In this document: positions 35,979 through 44,779 of the stretch, one piece after another | Numbering within the stretch: the first letter of the stretch is position 1 | Layout: the number at the start of each line of letters is the position of its first letter | From: Gemmatimonadaceae bacterium | GTDB taxonomy: Bacteria > Gemmatimonadota > Gemmatimonadetes > Gemmatimonadales > Gemmatimonadaceae | Assembly (NCBI GenBank): GCA_022843265.1 | Contig: JALHNZ010000001.1 | Coordinates: forward strand, 180,941-244,940 | Length of the DNA: 64,000 nucleotides | Direction of reading: 5' to 3' | Position numbers and translations under genes: made by a program | The notes under the pieces: model-generated | What the model was told of the DNA's origin: nothing | What the model saw: only the letters and a program-made list of their open reading frames with translations | Database searches by the model: none

Positions 35979-36809
35979 TCAGCTTTTTGCGAGCCACTCG
36001 CCGCCGTCGATCACAAAAATCGCACCGGTAATCCAATCGCCGCCGGGTGAGGCCAGAAATGCGACCATGTTCGCGACGTCACGCGGTGTACCCCATCGCC
36101 CCAGTGGGATGCGATCGCGCGCGTACTGTTCCATGCGCTCCGTCGCGGCCGCGAACACATCGGGTATACCGCTGTCAGGGAGCGGCGTGAATGCTTTACG
36201 CACACCCTCGGTTGGAATTGGTCCCGGTGCAATTGCATTGACGCGAATGCGCTCGGGTGCCCACTCCACGGCGAGCGTACGCGTGAGTGCGTCCACACCA
36301 GCCTTCGCGGCCGTGGCATGCGCCATTTGCGGCCACCCGCGATAGTGCAACGTCATGGACGTACTCACAATGCGACCACCGCCCTGTTGCTTCATGATCG
36401 GATACACGGCCTGCGAACAATGGAACGTGCCGTACAAATCAATCTCGACCACTGCCTTCCATGCGTTCGGTGACAGTGTTGCACTCGGCGCGTAGAAATT
36501 TCCCGCGGCGTTGTTCACCAGCAAGTCGAGGCGACCATGTTGCTGCGACACTTGATCAATCACGGTGCGCACACGCTCCTGATCGCGCACATCAAGTGCG
36601 ATGCTGCTGACAGACAATCCTTGCGCAAGCAGTTGATCGCGCGCGACATCAAAGTGTTCAGGCTTTCGGCTGGCAATCACCACATGCATGCCAAGCGAGG
36701 CCAACAGTTCGGAGATGCCGAGCCCGATTCCACTCCCGCCGCCAGTAATGAGCGCTACCTGCCCGGCCAGCAAGTCCGGTCGAAAAATCGTGTCAGATTC
36801 GGGCGCCAT
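35979..36809 (-). CDS. SDR oxidoreductase, 2,4-dienoyl-CoA reductase-like
   Basis: 276 aa Rossmann enzyme: TGGGSGIG cofactor loop, NNAAGNF, and LAVEWAPERIRVNAIAPGPI. The usual YxxxK is changed: the segment reads YRGWPQMAHATAAKAGVDALTR, with Lys kept but His-Ala where Tyr is expected. Exactly this replacement is found in eukaryotic-type 2,4-dienoyl-CoA reductases (DECR), which supports a role in NADPH-dependent reduction during degradation of unsaturated fatty acids. It overlaps the upstream bPH2 gene by 17 nt. Confidence 0.82.
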   Translation of the reverse strand: MAPESDTIFRPDLLAGQVALITGGGSGIGLGISELLASLGMHVVIASRKPEHFDVARDQLLAQGLSVSSIALDVRDQERVRTVIDQVSQQHGRLDLLVNNAAGNFYAPSATLSPNAWKAVVEIDLYGTFHCSQAVYPIMKQQGGGRIVSTSMTLHYRGWPQMAHATAAKAGVDALTRTLAVEWAPERIRVNAIAPGPIPTEGVRKAFTPLPDSGIPDVFAAATERMEQYARDRIPLGRWGTPRDVANMVAFLASPGGDWITGAIFVIDGGEWLAKS

Positions 36810-38424
36810 AGCTCAGAAACTCCGGAGTGGTGCGGGAAGAAGACGGCGACACAACGCGGCGATTGATTCGCTCCGATGTGCGCACCGAACGGGGAAGTCG
36901 CGCTGCAAGATCATCACGCACGGCGCGCGCTTCCGCCAGCGGCAGATCCACCATACTGGCCTCGCCCCCCTGTCCGGCTGTGGTCAGGTGTAGTGTTGCA
37001 AGTCCGAAGAGACGCTGCAGCGGTCCCTGCTGCACTTCAATCAACTGCAGCTTGTTCTCCGGCATGATGACCGTCGTGCGCGAAAGCCCTCCCTGTCGCA
37101 CCAGCACGTAGCCGGGAACCAGCGTGAGTCCGCGAGCCCGCCAGCGTGCGCGCGCCAGCAACCAGACCAGCGGGAACAGCCACGCTGCGCTCCACCAGCT
37201 GTCGCCGCGCCAGAGTACAAGCACGCCCAGCAGCACCCCCAGTTGTACACTGAGCGTCAACGCGTTGCGCAGCCACGACACGGGTGACGCGCGACGCCAC
37301 ACGGACTCTGATTTTTTCGCGGCCAGCACATCGGCTACGGCGGCGTCCGGAAAGACAACCGCCACCAGCGCGGCGACATGCTCAACGCGCAGGATCGGCA
37401 TCAGATGCTGCTGTCCTCCCGCCGCATTTTCACGGGAGGCCACCGAACCGGCAGAGACAAGCAATAGCTCGCCGCGACCAAACGGTCGTCGCAGCAGCGA
37501 CTGCTTGAATCGCAGCGCCTGCGCCCGCGCCATCGGCACACTCGCTTCCACGCGACTGAAGAGTCCGTGTCGCCGACGCAAATCTCGCCCTGCACGTTCA
37601 AGCGTGAAGCCGTAATAACGGATCACGGAACCCGCCACCGATACCAACCACGACGCGAACAGAATCGGGATCACGCCCACCAGGACGAGCAGCGCGATCG
37701 CCCACGTGTTGCCCATCGCGAGCGAGAGGGCATTCAGGGGCGTGCCAAGGCCGCCCGGCAACAACAGACCTTCTACAAACGACGAACCAAAGCGCTCGCA
37801 TCCACTGATGAGTAGCGCCAGCAATACGCCGATGTTGTTCGATGTACCACCGGCCACCATCAGTTCTTCCACATCAATGGCGGCGATGAGTTCGGGCGTG
37901 AGTGCCGGTTGTGCGGCGAGCGTAGTATCGGAGGTTGCCGCACCGGGCGCCGTGGTCGCGCGCGGCGTGATGGCCGACAGGCGCGCCGCCACCAACTGCT
38001 CGCGCAACGCTTGCGCGTCACTCCACCGCAACACACTCAGTACCGCCTCCGCTTCACTGCCCTGCGTCGCCGTTTCCACGCGCAATTCGGCCACACCGAA
38101 CACGCGCTGCAGTGCCTTCTGTTGCACGTTGACACTTTGAATGCGACTGAACGGGATAATTCTCGACTGCCGCCGCAACACGCCACTGCGCACAAGGAGC
38201 GCCACGTCGCTCACGCCGTATCGCGTCGCGAGATACGACGCCACCGACCACAGCGCCGTCAACGCGAGGGCACTCGCGCCCAGGATCGCAATTATGCGCC
38301 CCCCTTTGTCCCGCGTTTGCATGTACAACAGCAACAGCGGAATGACCGTGCGCGACAGTGCGGTAATCCACTCCAGCAGTATCGAGAGAATGTGCAGGCG
38401 CTTGAGCGCAGGTTCCGCGTGCAC
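36793..38424 (-). CDS. bPH2-domain membrane protein, YdbT-like
   Basis: 543 aa with three bPH2 (DUF304) domains, each next to a pair of membrane helices (GVSDVALLVRSGVLRRQSRIIPFSRIQSVNVQQ, YGFTLERAGRDLRRRHGLFSRVE, PGYVLVRQGGLSRTTVIMPENKLQLIEVQQ). This is the YdbT pattern. The function is poorly known; such proteins are linked to membrane stress. The start is GTG 38424, inside the stop of the YdbS-like gene (TAGTG). Confidence 0.88.
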   Translation of the reverse strand: MHAEPALKRLHILSILLEWITALSRTVIPLLLLYMQTRDKGGRIIAILGASALALTALWSVASYLATRYGVSDVALLVRSGVLRRQSRIIPFSRIQSVNVQQKALQRVFGVAELRVETATQGSEAEAVLSVLRWSDAQALREQLVAARLSAITPRATTAPGAATSDTTLAAQPALTPELIAAIDVEELMVAGGTSNNIGVLLALLISGCERFGSSFVEGLLLPGGLGTPLNALSLAMGNTWAIALLVLVGVIPILFASWLVSVAGSVIRYYGFTLERAGRDLRRRHGLFSRVEASVPMARAQALRFKQSLLRRPFGRGELLLVSAGSVASRENAAGGQQHLMPILRVEHVAALVAVVFPDAAVADVLAAKKSESVWRRASPVSWLRNALTLSVQLGVLLGVLVLWRGDSWWSAAWLFPLVWLLARARWRARGLTLVPGYVLVRQGGLSRTTVIMPENKLQLIEVQQGPLQRLFGLATLHLTTAGQGGEASMVDLPLAEARAVRDDLAARLPRSVRTSERINRRVVSPSSSRTTPEFLSYGARI

Positions 38425-39056
38425 TAGAGCGGCTCAACCACACCCGCGAGCGCGGCCAGCCGCTCACGCAACGCGGCCGCATCGGCAGGAGTCAGTCCAG
38501 GAATCGACAACGTGCTGCCCGTGCCCGACGCGGTATGTACGATCACGCGCGTCAGTCCAAGCGCTCGTTCAATCGGCCCCTGCTCGGTATCCACATGCTG
38601 AATGCGCGTGTACGGCACCACACTCTCCACGCGCACCATGACGCCGCGATCCAGGCGGAGCGCGTCATCTGTTATCTGATAGCGCCACACGGCGTACCGA
38701 CGCGGCGGCAGGCGGTACGCGAGCACGGCGGCAAGCAGCCACGGCGCGGCCACCGCGCCAACCAGCCACCACACGTGCTCGAGCCGCCAGATAAGCCAGA
38801 CGCCCACGCCCAGCAGCAGGGAAGGAAACATCGCCTGCGTCATCATGCTGATACGCCAGGACCAGACCACACGCGGCGCAAGCGCACGCGGTTGATTGTC
38901 GAGCAACAATGCCGGCACGTGCTCGTGCATCGGCAGTTCAAGCGTGATCGCATTGGCGATCGCGTAGGCTTCGTCAATCGGAGGCGTCACCGGCACCGCG
39001 GGTACCTCGGCGTGCAGCTCCAGATCCGCGGCCCCGCGTTCGTCACGATCCGTCAC
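38424..39056 (-). CDS. bPH2-domain membrane protein, YdbS-like
   Basis: 210 aa from GTG 39056, chosen because it makes a GTGA overlap with the rnhB stop and has GGAG 6 nt upstream; a longer start at 39089 would overlap rnhB by 37 nt. Two central membrane helices and one bPH2 domain (YQITDDALRLDRGVMVRVESVVPYTRIQHVDTEQG). It is the standard partner of the YdbT-like gene that follows with a 1-nt overlap. Confidence 0.88.
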   Translation of the reverse strand: MTDRDERGAADLELHAEVPAVPVTPPIDEAYAIANAITLELPMHEHVPALLLDNQPRALAPRVVWSWRISMMTQAMFPSLLLGVGVWLIWRLEHVWWLVGAVAAPWLLAAVLAYRLPPRRYAVWRYQITDDALRLDRGVMVRVESVVPYTRIQHVDTEQGPIERALGLTRVIVHTASGTGSTLSIPGLTPADAAALRERLAALAGVVEPL

Positions 39057-39685
39057 AACAACTCCAGCGAGGTTTGCAACGACAGACAAAAGGAACGACG
39101 ATGATGTACGGAGAGTCCATGCTGCTCAATCGCCGCACGATGGGCTGCGGTTCCGTAGCCCACGTTGCGCTCCCAGGCATAGCCCTGATATCGAGCCGCC
39201 AACCGTTGCATCAACCCGTCGCGCAGCACTTTGGCCACGATGGATGCACACGCGATGGAATAACACGACGCGTCGCCCTTTACGACCGCCGTGTGCTCCA
39301 CGCCGAGCCAGCGCAGTGGATTCCCGTCGACCAGAATGTGATCGGGCCGCTGACCAAGTCGTCGCTCGCAATGCGTGAGCGCGCGTTGCATGGCCCGCAC
39401 CGTCGCGTGGAGGATATTGATCCGATCAATCTCGCGCACCGACGCGGCGCCCACCCCGATACTCACGGCGGTGTCCCGGATGCGTGCGGCCAACATCGTG
39501 CGTGTGTTGGCATCCAGCTGTTTGGAATCGGCCACGCCCGCAATCGCGCGCATACCGGCGGGCATGACCACCGCACATGCGACGACGGGGCCCGCTAGGG
39601 GGCCCCGTCCAACTTCATCAACACCGGCGAGCACCGGGCCGTGTCGCGTACGCAGCGTCGCTTCGAGCCGACTCCAGCGCGCCAT
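39053..39685 (-). CDS. rnhB: Ribonuclease HII
   Basis: 210 aa. It cleaves RNA in RNA/DNA hybrids and at single ribonucleotides in DNA. The catalytic carboxylates are in GVDEVGRGPLAGPVVA (DEXGR), HILVDGNP and KGDASCYSIACASIVAKVLRD. Start ATG 39685; the in-frame extension upstream runs into the gap before rplS and is low-complexity. It lies 40 nt after rplS and overlaps the YdbS-like gene by 4 nt. Confidence 0.95.
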   Translation of the reverse strand: MARWSRLEATLRTRHGPVLAGVDEVGRGPLAGPVVACAVVMPAGMRAIAGVADSKQLDANTRTMLAARIRDTAVSIGVGAASVREIDRINILHATVRAMQRALTHCERRLGQRPDHILVDGNPLRWLGVEHTAVVKGDASCYSIACASIVAKVLRDGLMQRLAARYQGYAWERNVGYGTAAHRAAIEQHGLSVHHRRSFCLSLQTSLELL

Positions 39686-39725
39686 CAGACCGAGGCTCGG
39701 ACTACGTGCGTGTGCACCAGTCGAA

Positions 39726-40100
39726 TCAGCTCGTGGCCGGGCCCTTGGGCGGACGCACCGTCTTGCGCTCCTTGATGCGGGCGGCCTTACCGACCACGTC
39801 ACGAAGGTAGTAGAGCTTCGCGCGACGCACGACACCACGGCGCACCACGATCAGGCTGCCGATCATCGGGCTGTGGAGCGGGAAAATGCGCTCGACGCCA
39901 ACGCCGTTCGAGATTTTGCGCACCGTGAACGTCTCGCTCACACCACCACCACGACGGGCGATGCACACCCCTTCAAACGCCTGCAGACGCTCCTTGTCGC
40001 CTTCTTTCACGCGCACGTTGACGCGAACAGTATCGCCTGGACGGAACGGCGGAATGTCGTCGCGCAGCCACTCTTTCTGCGTTTCGATGAACGGATGCAT
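39726..40100 (-). CDS. rplS: 50S ribosomal protein L19
   Basis: 124 aa. Conserved blocks [38 protein letters not shown] and [20 protein letters not shown]. Start ATG 40100. It is followed by rnhB, a common order. It normally sits directly behind trmD, which here is 8.7 kb away on the same strand. Confidence 0.97.
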   Translation of the reverse strand: MHPFIETQKEWLRDDIPPFRPGDTVRVNVRVKEGDKERLQAFEGVCIARRGGGVSETFTVRKISNGVGVERIFPLHSPMIGSLIVVRRGVVRRAKLYYLRDVVGKAARIKERKTVRPPKGPATS

Positions 40101-40147
40101 ATTGCTACTCCCGGACGCCCGGCGCCCGTTTGCGAGGACAGCTGGAG

Positions 40148-40174
40148 CCACAGATCCGACACGTCGGCCTGTGG
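40148..40174 (-). promoter_or_regulatory. Two-step hairpin in the rplS leader
   Basis: CCACAG (40148-40153) pairs with CTGTGG (40169-40174) and, inside, CCGAC (40156-40160) pairs with GTCGG (40163-40167), with AT/C internal bulge. It lies 48 nt upstream of the L19 start. It may be an autogenous leader structure. The rest of the 324-nt gap to the divergent peptidase gene (40175-40424) shows no gene. Confidence 0.45.
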
Positions 40175-40424
40175 TGCGAGAGGCCGCGCTGCCCAGTCGG
40201 AGCACTTCTCCGGCGGTGAATCAGCGTGGCATCGCCTCTGCCGGCGGCCCCGAACTCGGCCGGCAGGGTTTCCGGGCGCGAACGCCCAGCCTCGTAAGCT
40301 ATCCTATTTGGACAAGCTCACGCTAGGGGCGCCGTCTACCTTTCTGGCTCCAACTCGACCATTGGTCCCAAAATCCTTGCCACACGTGCTGGAGCGAACT
40401 CACGTTCCGGCGCATTCTATCGCT

Positions 40425-42548
40425 ATGACACAACCCGCCTTTCCTGCCACACCGAAGCTGCCTCTGCCCCCTGCGTATCCGGAGACCGTGCGAGGATCGC
40501 AGGTGGATGCATACCACGGCACCAGCGTCGCCGACCCCTACCGCTGGCTGGAGGACGATCGGTCACCGGAAACGGAGGCGTGGGTGCAGGCGCAGAACGC
40601 GGTCACCTACGAATGGCTTGATCAGATCCCGTGGCGCTCGCAGCTGCGGGATCGCATCACGCACCTGGTGGACTATCCGCGCATCGGGCAGCCGCACGAG
40701 CAGGCGGGATTGGTGTTCTTTGCCAAGAACGACGGGCTGCAAAACCAGAGCGTGTGGTACATCCAGCGGGGACTCCACGGCGACGCGCACGTGTTGATTG
40801 ATCCCAACACGCTGAGCGAGGACGGGACCACCCGAGTTGGCCTGCTGAGCATGAACAAAGCGGGTACGCACGTGGCGTATACGGTGTCGCACGCCGGCTC
40901 AGACTGGCAGGAGATTCGCATTCGCGCGCTTGATACCCGCGAGGATCTGCGCGATGTCGTGCAGTGGGTCAAAGTCTCCGGCATTGCCTGGTGGAACGAA
41001 GGCTTCTTCTATTCGCGGTACCCTGCACCGACTGAGTCCGCGTTCAGCGAAATGAATGACCGGCATCAGGTGTGGTACCACACGATGGGAACCGCACAAT
41101 CCGATGACAAGCTGATCTTCGACGACGATGTGCACCCGCAGCGCTTTCACACCGTCGACACCACGGACGACGAACGCTTCGCGATCCTGTACATCTCCGA
41201 TCGCGGCCAGGGCAAAGATGGGGACGCGATTTCCGTCATGGATCTGCGAACCGACTCGCCGGTGTTTACGCCGCTGTGGGCGGAGTTTGATGATCAGTTT
41301 CGGGTCGTCGACAACGTCGACGACACGCTGCTCGTATTCAGTACGCGCGGTGCGCCGAATGGCTGCGTGTTGCGAGTGCCAGCAACGGCGCGCAGCGAAG
41401 CCGAATGGCAAGTGATCGTGCCAGAACGTGCTGAACCGCTGCAAGATGTCTCCACCTGTGGTGAACGCGTGTTTGCCCATTACCTGATGAATGTGACCAC
41501 CACGGTGCGCGAGTTTACCCTCGACGGGTCCGACGAGCGCGTCGTGGCCCTGCCCGGGCGTGGCACCGCCAGCGGATTCAGCGGCGAACGCGGGAGCACG
41601 CGCGCGTTTTACACCTTTACCTCGTTTACCGCGCCGCCTACCGTGTACAGCTACGCGTTGAGCACTCGCGAAAGCACCGTGTTTCAGGCGCCCGAGCTGT
41701 CGTTCGATCCCACACAGTTCGAAACGCATCAGGTGTTCGCCACCAGTCGCGACGGTACGCGGGTGCCCATGTTTCTGGTGCATCAGCGCGGACTCAAACG
41801 TGACGGACAGAATGCTACGCTGGCCTATGGATACGGCGGATTCAACGTCACCCTGCTTCCGGCCTTCAGTGCCGCGCGCGTGGCGTTCCTCGAGCAGGGC
41901 GGCGTGTACGTGCAAATGAATTTGCGGGGCGGCGGGGAATACGGGGAAGCCTGGCACCGCGGCGGTATGAAGCGCGCCAAACAGAATGTGTTCGATGACG
42001 CGATTGCGTGCCTCGAGTGGTTGATCACGAACGGTTACACCTCTCCAGCCAAGCTGGCCGTGCAAGGCGGTTCGAACGGTGGCCTCTTGGTGGGTGCCCT
42101 GATGACACAACGGCCGGATCTGTTTCGCGTCGCGCTGCCGTCCGTGGGCGTGATGGACATGCTGCGCTTCCACAAGTTCACGATTGGGTGGAATTGGATT
42201 GCGGACTACGGATCGAGTGATGACAGCCAGGAGTTCGCCGCGCTGCATGCGTATTCACCGCTGCATCAGCTGAAGGAGGGCACATCGTATCCGGCCACGC
42301 TGATTACCACGGGCGACCACGACGATCGTGTCGTACCGGCGCACTCCTTCAAGTTCGCGGCGCAGTTGCAGCATGTGCAGCAGGGCGATGCGCCCGTGCT
42401 GATTCGCGTCGAAACGCAGTCGGGGCACGGCAGTTCATCGCTGAGCAAGGGCATCGCCGAGCTGGCCGACGTCTTCTCCTTCCTCTTCGTCAATCTCGGT
42501 GTGACGCCTCGGGAATCTGCGTCGACGATGGAACGCGCATCGCAATGA
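40425..42548 (+). CDS. Prolyl oligopeptidase, S9A family
   Basis: 707 aa from ATG 40425; upstream open frame is antisense to rplS and rnhB and is rejected. N-terminal seven-bladed propeller begins after DPYRWLEDDRSPETEAWV. The alpha/beta hydrolase domain has catalytic Ser in GGSNGGLLVGA, Asp in GDHDDRVVPAH and His in SGHGSS. It cleaves short peptides after proline. There is no signal peptide, so it is probably cytoplasmic. The stop overlaps the next start (ATGA). Confidence 0.95.
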   Translation: MTQPAFPATPKLPLPPAYPETVRGSQVDAYHGTSVADPYRWLEDDRSPETEAWVQAQNAVTYEWLDQIPWRSQLRDRITHLVDYPRIGQPHEQAGLVFFAKNDGLQNQSVWYIQRGLHGDAHVLIDPNTLSEDGTTRVGLLSMNKAGTHVAYTVSHAGSDWQEIRIRALDTREDLRDVVQWVKVSGIAWWNEGFFYSRYPAPTESAFSEMNDRHQVWYHTMGTAQSDDKLIFDDDVHPQRFHTVDTTDDERFAILYISDRGQGKDGDAISVMDLRTDSPVFTPLWAEFDDQFRVVDNVDDTLLVFSTRGAPNGCVLRVPATARSEAEWQVIVPERAEPLQDVSTCGERVFAHYLMNVTTTVREFTLDGSDERVVALPGRGTASGFSGERGSTRAFYTFTSFTAPPTVYSYALSTRESTVFQAPELSFDPTQFETHQVFATSRDGTRVPMFLVHQRGLKRDGQNATLAYGYGGFNVTLLPAFSAARVAFLEQGGVYVQMNLRGGGEYGEAWHRGGMKRAKQNVFDDAIACLEWLITNGYTSPAKLAVQGGSNGGLLVGALMTQRPDLFRVALPSVGVMDMLRFHKFTIGWNWIADYGSSDDSQEFAALHAYSPLHQLKEGTSYPATLITTGDHDDRVVPAHSFKFAAQLQHVQQGDAPVLIRVETQSGHGSSSLSKGIAELADVFSFLFVNLGVTPRESASTMERASQ

Positions 42549-44776
42549 TCGTCGCTCACGTCCGACGTGTCGCGCGCGCGGTCAGCGCGCTGCTTGTGAT
42601 TGCGGTGTGTGTCACGCCATCGCCCCTGCGCGCCATGACGATGCTACAGCCGCCGAACAAGGACTCGATTGACCTGCGCAAGGATCTGAACAAGCGCATT
42701 TCGCGGTTTCATAAAACCTGGCGCGATGCGTGGACGCAGTCGTTGATTGATCGCGGGCAGGTGAACATCAACCTCACGCAAACGCAGAACGACTACAACT
42801 TCCGCAACTTCACGCCGGAAGTACGGCGCTACCAGGCGCTGCTATGCTACACCGGATGGCTCGGCGAAGCAGACATGGCGAACGCCGAAGCGCGATTGTA
42901 CGGCAGCAACTTCACGGCACCCACCAATCCAAGAGATCGGGTCAGCATCGTTGATCGGCAGGTTGCGGCCAGCGCGGCCGCAAGTGCACCGACCGGTGAA
43001 GACTCACCTTCGGTTTCTGCCAGCACGATTGGCGCGAACTCGTTGTCGTTGGAGAATCCGCGTCGGGTACGCGGTGATCGCAACAAGGGCCAGGTGTGCC
43101 CGATGTGGGTGCCAGAAGAAATCGGGATTCCGATGGACGAGGGAGAACGATTGGACCTCGCGCTGCCCATTGGCATTCGGCCAATCGTTCGCCGCGCGCG
43201 AGACACCGTCATCACGCGTCTCACACAAGCAGCGCAACGTTATCCAAACGACGGCTGGGTCTCAGGACAGCTCGTTCGTTTTCTCATTGACAACGCAGAC
43301 TATGACCGCGCGCTGTCCGCGGCGCGCGCGTGCGCCAGTGACGACGCGTGGTGCGCGGCACTTGAAGGCCTCGTCTACGAACAGTCGTGGCAGATGCTTG
43401 ACGCCGAACGCGCGTTCAGGCGCAGCGTGGAAGCAGAGCGTCGGATGGCGGGCGTACCGTGCGCGGATACAACAGTCATGGTGCTGCTTCCGGCTGGACC
43501 GCGACGCGAAGCTCGGCGGCTGCCATGCGAAGTGCAGGCCGAGTTGAGCGAGCGTGTCTGGTGGATGTCGGATCCGCTGTGGTCCGTACCAGGCAATGAA
43601 CGATTTGTGGCGCACTACGCTCGGCGCACCCACCTGGCATTGCGTTCCGCCTTCGACGAGGATGAGCGCTATGTGTGGCGCGCCATTGCCGCAGGTGAAG
43701 CGTTGCAGGAAACGATCATTCGGTACGGGTGGCCCACGCACACTTATTGGGCCGGCTATCAGATGGATTCGGCCATCAATATTGGCCGCGAGAGTGTGAT
43801 GATGCAGGCTGAGCCACCGTACACGTCCAAAGAATACGCACCCGATCGCGTCACGTTGCTTCCCGACTATCGCGCCATCAACAATCCGTTTGAAGCGAAG
43901 GCGACCGATTGGCCATTCGTCCGTCCGGACACGACGCCGCTCGACGATTGGTGGCCATCGGAGCACGTCGCATTTCCGCGACGTATCGCCACCCTTCCGG
44001 AGGGACAGATGCTCATGCTGCGTCGCGATACGTCCGTGCTGTTCGGCATTGCCATTGACGATCCCGTGCATCAACTCGATGCACGGGTCGACACGCCGAT
44101 CGAAGTCGCCGTTGTCGCAAGCACCAGTCCGGTCGATATCCAGACCATTGCGCAGACCACGCTGCCCCCCGGCGTTTCGCTTCGCGCGAACGGGTATCTG
44201 AAACCGGCGCCAAGCGTGGTGAGTGTGGAAGTACCCGGTCGCGTGGCCACTGAGATTGACCATCGCAGCCGGTTCGGCATCGCACCGCCCCCGTCGCTTT
44301 CTGAAATGCTGCCCAACGAGGTAGGTGTCTCGGATCCGGCGTTTGTGCTTCTGCCGAGCCGCGGCGCGGAGGCCCCGCTCGACCTTGAAACCGTGCTCAA
44401 GCAAATGGTCGGCAGTTTGTCCTTCACGCGTCAGGCGCCGGTTGCGCTTTACTGGGAAAGCTACGGGTTTGCGCCCGGTGACACCGTCGACGTTGAGATT
44501 CGAATTGCGCGCCGCGACGAGAACAGTCTGTTGCGTTCGCTCGGTGCGGCACTCGGCGTTGCAGACGGCCGACGTGACAGCATCAGCATCAAGTGGCGCG
44601 AACCAGATCCCGGTCGGGCTGCGGCAGTTGTTGCCACCAACGTGCCGACCGTTGCACGCACGCTGGCGATTGATCTTCGCAATTTGGCCGCAGGGACCTA
44701 CGCCTTTATCATTGAAATGGCGCGACCCGATGGCACACGAGCCCGTGGCGAACGGCGTATCGAGATTCTTGAGTAA
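42545..44776 (+). CDS. Large secreted protein of unknown function
   Basis: 743 aa, not recognised. It has a signal peptide (ALLVIAVCVTPSPLRA). The N-terminal 350 residues are helix-rich and TPR-like (pairs of Cys at AARACASDDAWCAAL). Block ERYVWRAIAAGEALQETIIRYGWPTHTYWAGYQMD resembles GWxTD-type domains. The C-terminal 250 residues look beta-rich (Ig-like or carbohydrate-binding), ending PDGTRARGERRIEIL. Coupled by ATGA to the prolyl oligopeptidase, so it may be made with it, though the peptidase has no export signal. Confidence 0.6.
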   Translation: MIVAHVRRVARAVSALLVIAVCVTPSPLRAMTMLQPPNKDSIDLRKDLNKRISRFHKTWRDAWTQSLIDRGQVNINLTQTQNDYNFRNFTPEVRRYQALLCYTGWLGEADMANAEARLYGSNFTAPTNPRDRVSIVDRQVAASAAASAPTGEDSPSVSASTIGANSLSLENPRRVRGDRNKGQVCPMWVPEEIGIPMDEGERLDLALPIGIRPIVRRARDTVITRLTQAAQRYPNDGWVSGQLVRFLIDNADYDRALSAARACASDDAWCAALEGLVYEQSWQMLDAERAFRRSVEAERRMAGVPCADTTVMVLLPAGPRREARRLPCEVQAELSERVWWMSDPLWSVPGNERFVAHYARRTHLALRSAFDEDERYVWRAIAAGEALQETIIRYGWPTHTYWAGYQMDSAINIGRESVMMQAEPPYTSKEYAPDRVTLLPDYRAINNPFEAKATDWPFVRPDTTPLDDWWPSEHVAFPRRIATLPEGQMLMLRRDTSVLFGIAIDDPVHQLDARVDTPIEVAVVASTSPVDIQTIAQTTLPPGVSLRANGYLKPAPSVVSVEVPGRVATEIDHRSRFGIAPPPSLSEMLPNEVGVSDPAFVLLPSRGAEAPLDLETVLKQMVGSLSFTRQAPVALYWESYGFAPGDTVDVEIRIARRDENSLLRSLGAALGVADGRRDSISIKWREPDPGRAAAVVATNVPTVARTLAIDLRNLAAGTYAFIIEMARPDGTRARGERRIEILE

Positions 44777-44779
44777 GCG

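Noticed and set aside
39375..40424. Upstream 350-codon extension of the prolyl oligopeptidase frame
   Set aside because: It runs antisense through rnhB and rplS, which are certain genes, and has no homology-like content; high GC gives long empty frames.
40899..42248. 449-codon open frame antisense to the peptidase
   Set aside because: Shadow of the S9A gene in a high-GC region; no motif, no signal and no ribosome-binding site.
43262..44404. 380-codon open frame antisense to the secreted unknown protein
   Set aside because: His/Arg-rich shadow with no family pattern. The sense strand has a signal peptide and coupled start.
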